NCBI GenBank assembly: GCA_964632005.1
Contig: CAZWAP010000049.1
Location: 1-17,099, forward strand
Length of the DNA: 17,099 bases
Direction: 5' to 3'
Origin: CAZWAP01 sp964632005
GTDB lineage: Bacteria; Planctomycetota; Phycisphaerae; Sedimentisphaerales; Anaerobacaceae
A program made the translations under genes and the position numbers. Under the pieces are notes generated by a model. That model saw nothing but the letters and a program-made list of their open reading frames with translations, was not told the DNA's origin and searched no databases. Shown here one piece after another: positions 15,723 through 17,099 of this stretch (position 1 is the stretch's first letter; each line of letters opens with the position of its first letter).

Positions 15723-15746
15723 TTTCTGCCCCGACCGGGACAGAAA
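15723..15746 (+). other. hairpin at the predicted 5' end of the DksA-family mRNA
   Basis: TTTCTG and CAGAAA close a stem that continues, after one C/A mismatch, as CCC/GGG around a four-base loop: nine pairs in 24 bases. It begins within a base or two of the predicted transcription start. It could shield the mRNA 5' end from decay or, as DNA, be a dyad operator. Only about 70 bases lie between it and the coding start. Confidence 0.5.
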
Positions 15747-15818
15747 AACTGTGCTTCACGGAACGTCAGACGGTATAATGCAGGTTTCTATGAATCAGCG
15801 GCAGATGAATGTAGGTGG

Positions 15819-16304
15819 ATGGCTGGAAAGGTAAACGACCAAGTGGCCGAGAAACGTAAGAAATCCTCGAATAAGAAGACCAGGCCCGTACGTAGAAAGA
15901 AAAAGCACCTCACAAAGGCCGACATCGAGCATTTCAAGCAATTGCTTCTCGAAAAACGCCGCGAAATCCTGGTCAACGTCAACGAATTTGAAGACGAGGC
16001 CCTCAGGAAGTCCCGTCTGGACGCCAGCGGGGATCTATCCAGCATGCCTATCCATATGGCCGACCTCGGGACCGACAATTTCGAGCAGGAATTCGCCCTG
16101 GAACTCAGGGACAGCGAGATCAAACTGCTCAGAGAGATCGACGCGGCCCTGATACGGATAGAACAAGGTACTTACGGCATCTGTGAGGGAACGGGCCAGC
16201 AGATCCCAAAGGCACGTCTCGAGGCCCAGCCGTGGGCCAGATACTGTGTCGAGTACGCGCGCATGCTCGAGCAGGGCATTGTGCCGGAACCGGAAGAGCA
16301 ATAG
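15819..16304 (+). CDS. DksA/TraR-family regulator with half-degenerate zinc finger
   Basis: A 161-residue protein. A very basic N-terminal tail (about 10-33, KRKKSSNKK and RRKKKH) leads into a coiled coil (about 32-115) and the DksA C-terminal finger (117-146). The coiled coil of DksA proteins enters the RNA polymerase secondary channel and alters initiation. The finger normally has cysteines at four positions, C-x2-C-x17-C-x2-C. Here they are C122, T125, C143 and Y146, so half the ligands are gone while YGIC, IPKARLEAQPWARY keep the fold pattern. A single-zinc site as in classical DksA is unlikely. AGGTGG directly abuts the ATG at 15819; a GTG at 15843 with GGAAAGG upstream is an alternative start. 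It has its own strong promoter and is followed 21 bases later by yacG. Confidence 0.88.
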   Translation: MAGKVNDQVAEKRKKSSNKKTRPVRRKKKHLTKADIEHFKQLLLEKRREILVNVNEFEDEALRKSRLDASGDLSSMPIHMADLGTDNFEQEFALELRDSEIKLLREIDAALIRIEQGTYGICEGTGQQIPKARLEAQPWARYCVEYARMLEQGIVPEPEEQ

Positions 16305-16325
16305 CCCGCCGAACCAAACCATACT

Positions 16326-16544
16326 ATGAAGCACAGATGTCCGGTCTGTGGTAAACTGGTTCGCACGTCGCGCCGCGCCCGCTCTACCCTGCCGGCCTTT
16401 TTCCCCTTCTGCTCCAAAAGGTGCAAGCTCATCGACCTGGGCGCCTGGCTCGATGCCGAATATAGAATACCCGCAGACCCCCGCGAACACAAACCCGAGC
16501 GGCGCGGCGACGCATCAGCCGACGATGACCACGCCAGAGACTGA
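16326..16544 (+). CDS. yacG: YacG-type zinc-binding DNA gyrase inhibitor
   Basis: A 72-residue protein with the four-cysteine zinc site of YacG: CPVCGK at residues 5-10 and FCSKRC near 28-33, followed by the diagnostic KLIDLGAWLDAEYRIP. In Escherichia coli YacG binds GyrB and blocks its DNA binding; the same role here is inferred from family. The tail after about residue 50 is acidic and probably disordered. No convincing ribosome site precedes the ATG at 16326, so translation may depend on coupling to the DksA-family gene, which ends 21 bases before it. Confidence 0.93.
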   Translation: MKHRCPVCGKLVRTSRRARSTLPAFFPFCSKRCKLIDLGAWLDAEYRIPADPREHKPERRGDASADDDHARD

Positions 16545-16580
16545 TCGGCCGGACGAGTCTACAAAATCTCGCAAAATCTG

Positions 16581-16610
16581 TTGAAACACACCAGTAGAAA
16601 AATGTATATT
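16581..16610 (+). promoter_or_regulatory. candidate sigma70 promoter before the aconitase region
   Basis: TTGAAA (16581-16586) and TATATT (16605-16610) are separated by 18 bases in a locally AT-rich stretch. A transcript would begin near 16617, about 310 bases before the aconitase ATG. Confidence 0.5.
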
Positions 16611-16661
16611 TGCACCGTATCCCTGCGAGCGCTGCCTGCGTTAACCTTCTTGAAAGGTAAG

Positions 16662-16784
16662 ATGAAAAACGCCCGTGCACCGATAACAATCCAGAGAAAT
16701 AACCCGAATCGACAGCGAAAGGATCTCCACAAGATGTTATACGCAGTCTTGACGCTCACAGTAAAACCCTATCGGTTACCGTAA
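16662..16784 (+). CDS. possible 40-residue leader peptide or small gene
   Basis: An ATG at 16662 is preceded by AAAGG five bases upstream and opens a 40-residue frame ending at 16784 (start MKNARAPITIQRNN, end KPYRLP). The product is basic and resembles nothing I recognise. It lies inside the long leader between the candidate promoter at 16581-16610 and the aconitase gene. The ribosome site falls in a small hairpin (ACCTT/AAGGT, 16644-16658). It may be a real small gene, a leader peptide, or the start of a disrupted gene. Confidence 0.25.
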   Translation: MKNARAPITIQRNNPNRQRKDLHKMLYAVLTLTVKPYRLP

Positions 16785-16928
16785 CGGACGAAAAAGCCAA
16801 GGTCTCAAAGCCAGAAGAAATCAACAGTTGCCGCCAAGAAAGCCGACACCGATGGAAACACGACCGAAGGTTTTTTCCTGGGTCGGAGAAGTTGGTGCAA
16901 GAACAAAAGAATTTGGACAAGCGTTCTT

Positions 16929-17099
16929 ATGAAAGGAGCACGTAAGCTGAGCCGGACACTTATTTACAAGATACTTGCCGAGCATCTTACCGAAGGCAGG
17001 CTCGTCCCCGGCGAGCAGATCGCCATCCGCATCGACCAGACCCTGACCCAGGACGCCACCGGGACGACGGCCTTCTTGCTCTATGAGTCCCTGGGTGAC
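16929..17099 (+). CDS. aconitase family hydratase, N-terminal part only
   Basis: The first 57 codons of a gene that runs off the right edge. LSRTLIYKILAEHLTEGRLVPGEQIAIRID followed by QTLTQDATGTTAFLLYESLG is the N-terminus of single-chain aconitate hydratases of the type related to LeuC; the DQTLTQDATGT box belongs to the substrate and cluster-binding region. The enzyme would interconvert citrate and isocitrate with a 4Fe-4S cluster; the cluster cysteines lie outside the window. The ATG at 16929 overlaps a TGA in another frame (ATGA). AAAGGAG follows rather than precedes this ATG, so a non-standard start a few codons later, at the CTG at 16947, cannot be excluded. The frame is open upstream to 16785 without another ATG. 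Confidence 0.88.
   Translation, partial: MKGARKLSRTLIYKILAEHLTEGRLVPGEQIAIRIDQTLTQDATGTTAFLLYESLGD

Larger units (their letters stand above)
16545..16928. other. gap between yacG and aconitase: promoter, long leader, broken frames
   Basis: These 384 bases hold the candidate promoter at 16581-16610 and the possible 40-residue frame at 16662-16784. Between 16745 and 16932 protein-like segments appear in different frames: LDAHSKTLSVTVTDEKAKV in one, KKSTVAAKKADTDGNTTEG in another, and WVGEVGARTKEFGQAFL in a third, which stops at 16930-16932 overlapping the aconitase ATG. No single intact gene covers them. A frame-disrupted small gene is possible but unproven. Confidence 0.4.

Noticed and set aside
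15483..15818. Long N-terminal extension of the DksA-family protein
   Set aside because: It would overlap btuD in another frame and pass through a near-consensus promoter and hairpin; the extra residues are Ser/Pro-rich and unlike the family.

Overview
The window is GC-rich bacterial chromosome, most likely from a planctomycete of the Phycisphaerae/Sedimentisphaerales type. This placement is inferred from the gene mix and from protein style, not from a search: a Tat-exported formylglycine sulfatase beside a PQQ-like propeller gene, a DksA-family protein with a half-degenerate zinc finger, a SAP-like Cys-rich mini-protein, YacG, and a PAS kinase with a long NQQL heptad linker. No phage, IS element or CRISPR array was seen. 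It reads as ordinary chromosome with one decayed gene.

Layout. A tRNA-Thr(UGU) lies at 165-236 on the plus strand. From 322 to 4112 everything is on the minus strand and forms a signalling locus: cheD, then a membrane PAS histidine kinase, then a FixJ-like receiver overlapping it, and, 361 nt further on, a second stand-alone receiver. A good sigma70-type promoter (4371-4399) and a structured leader precede cheD. Next on the minus strand are a sulfatase (5366-6925) and, downstream of it, a frameshifted remnant of a PQQ-type beta-propeller gene (4620-5331).

From 7147 the plus strand carries ptsI (PTS enzyme I) and an APH-fold small-molecule kinase with its own promoter. One small minus-strand gene (10222-10440) encodes the SAP-like Cys-rich protein. 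A tight plus-strand run follows: mutL, btuF, btuC, btuD, with a 4-nt gap and then two ATGA overlaps. It couples mismatch repair to a corrinoid-type ABC importer. The right end holds a DksA/TraR-family gene with a strong promoter and a hairpin at its predicted mRNA start, yacG, a 384-nt region with a promoter and no convincing intact gene, and the first 57 codons of an aconitase that runs off the window.

The most interesting observation is in the signalling locus. CheD is a glutamine deamidase that in chemotaxis acts on Gln residues in receptor coiled coils. Here it has no chemotaxis gene beside it. It sits 33 nt upstream of a kinase whose cytoplasmic linker carries eleven Gln-Gln pairs spaced exactly seven residues apart in an Ala-rich coiled coil, several in the context Q-Q-x-x-A-T/S that resembles the receptor modification motif. 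Part of that linker was recently duplicated as an 84-bp unit. A CheD-modified histidine kinase is a testable hypothesis, not a demonstrated fact.
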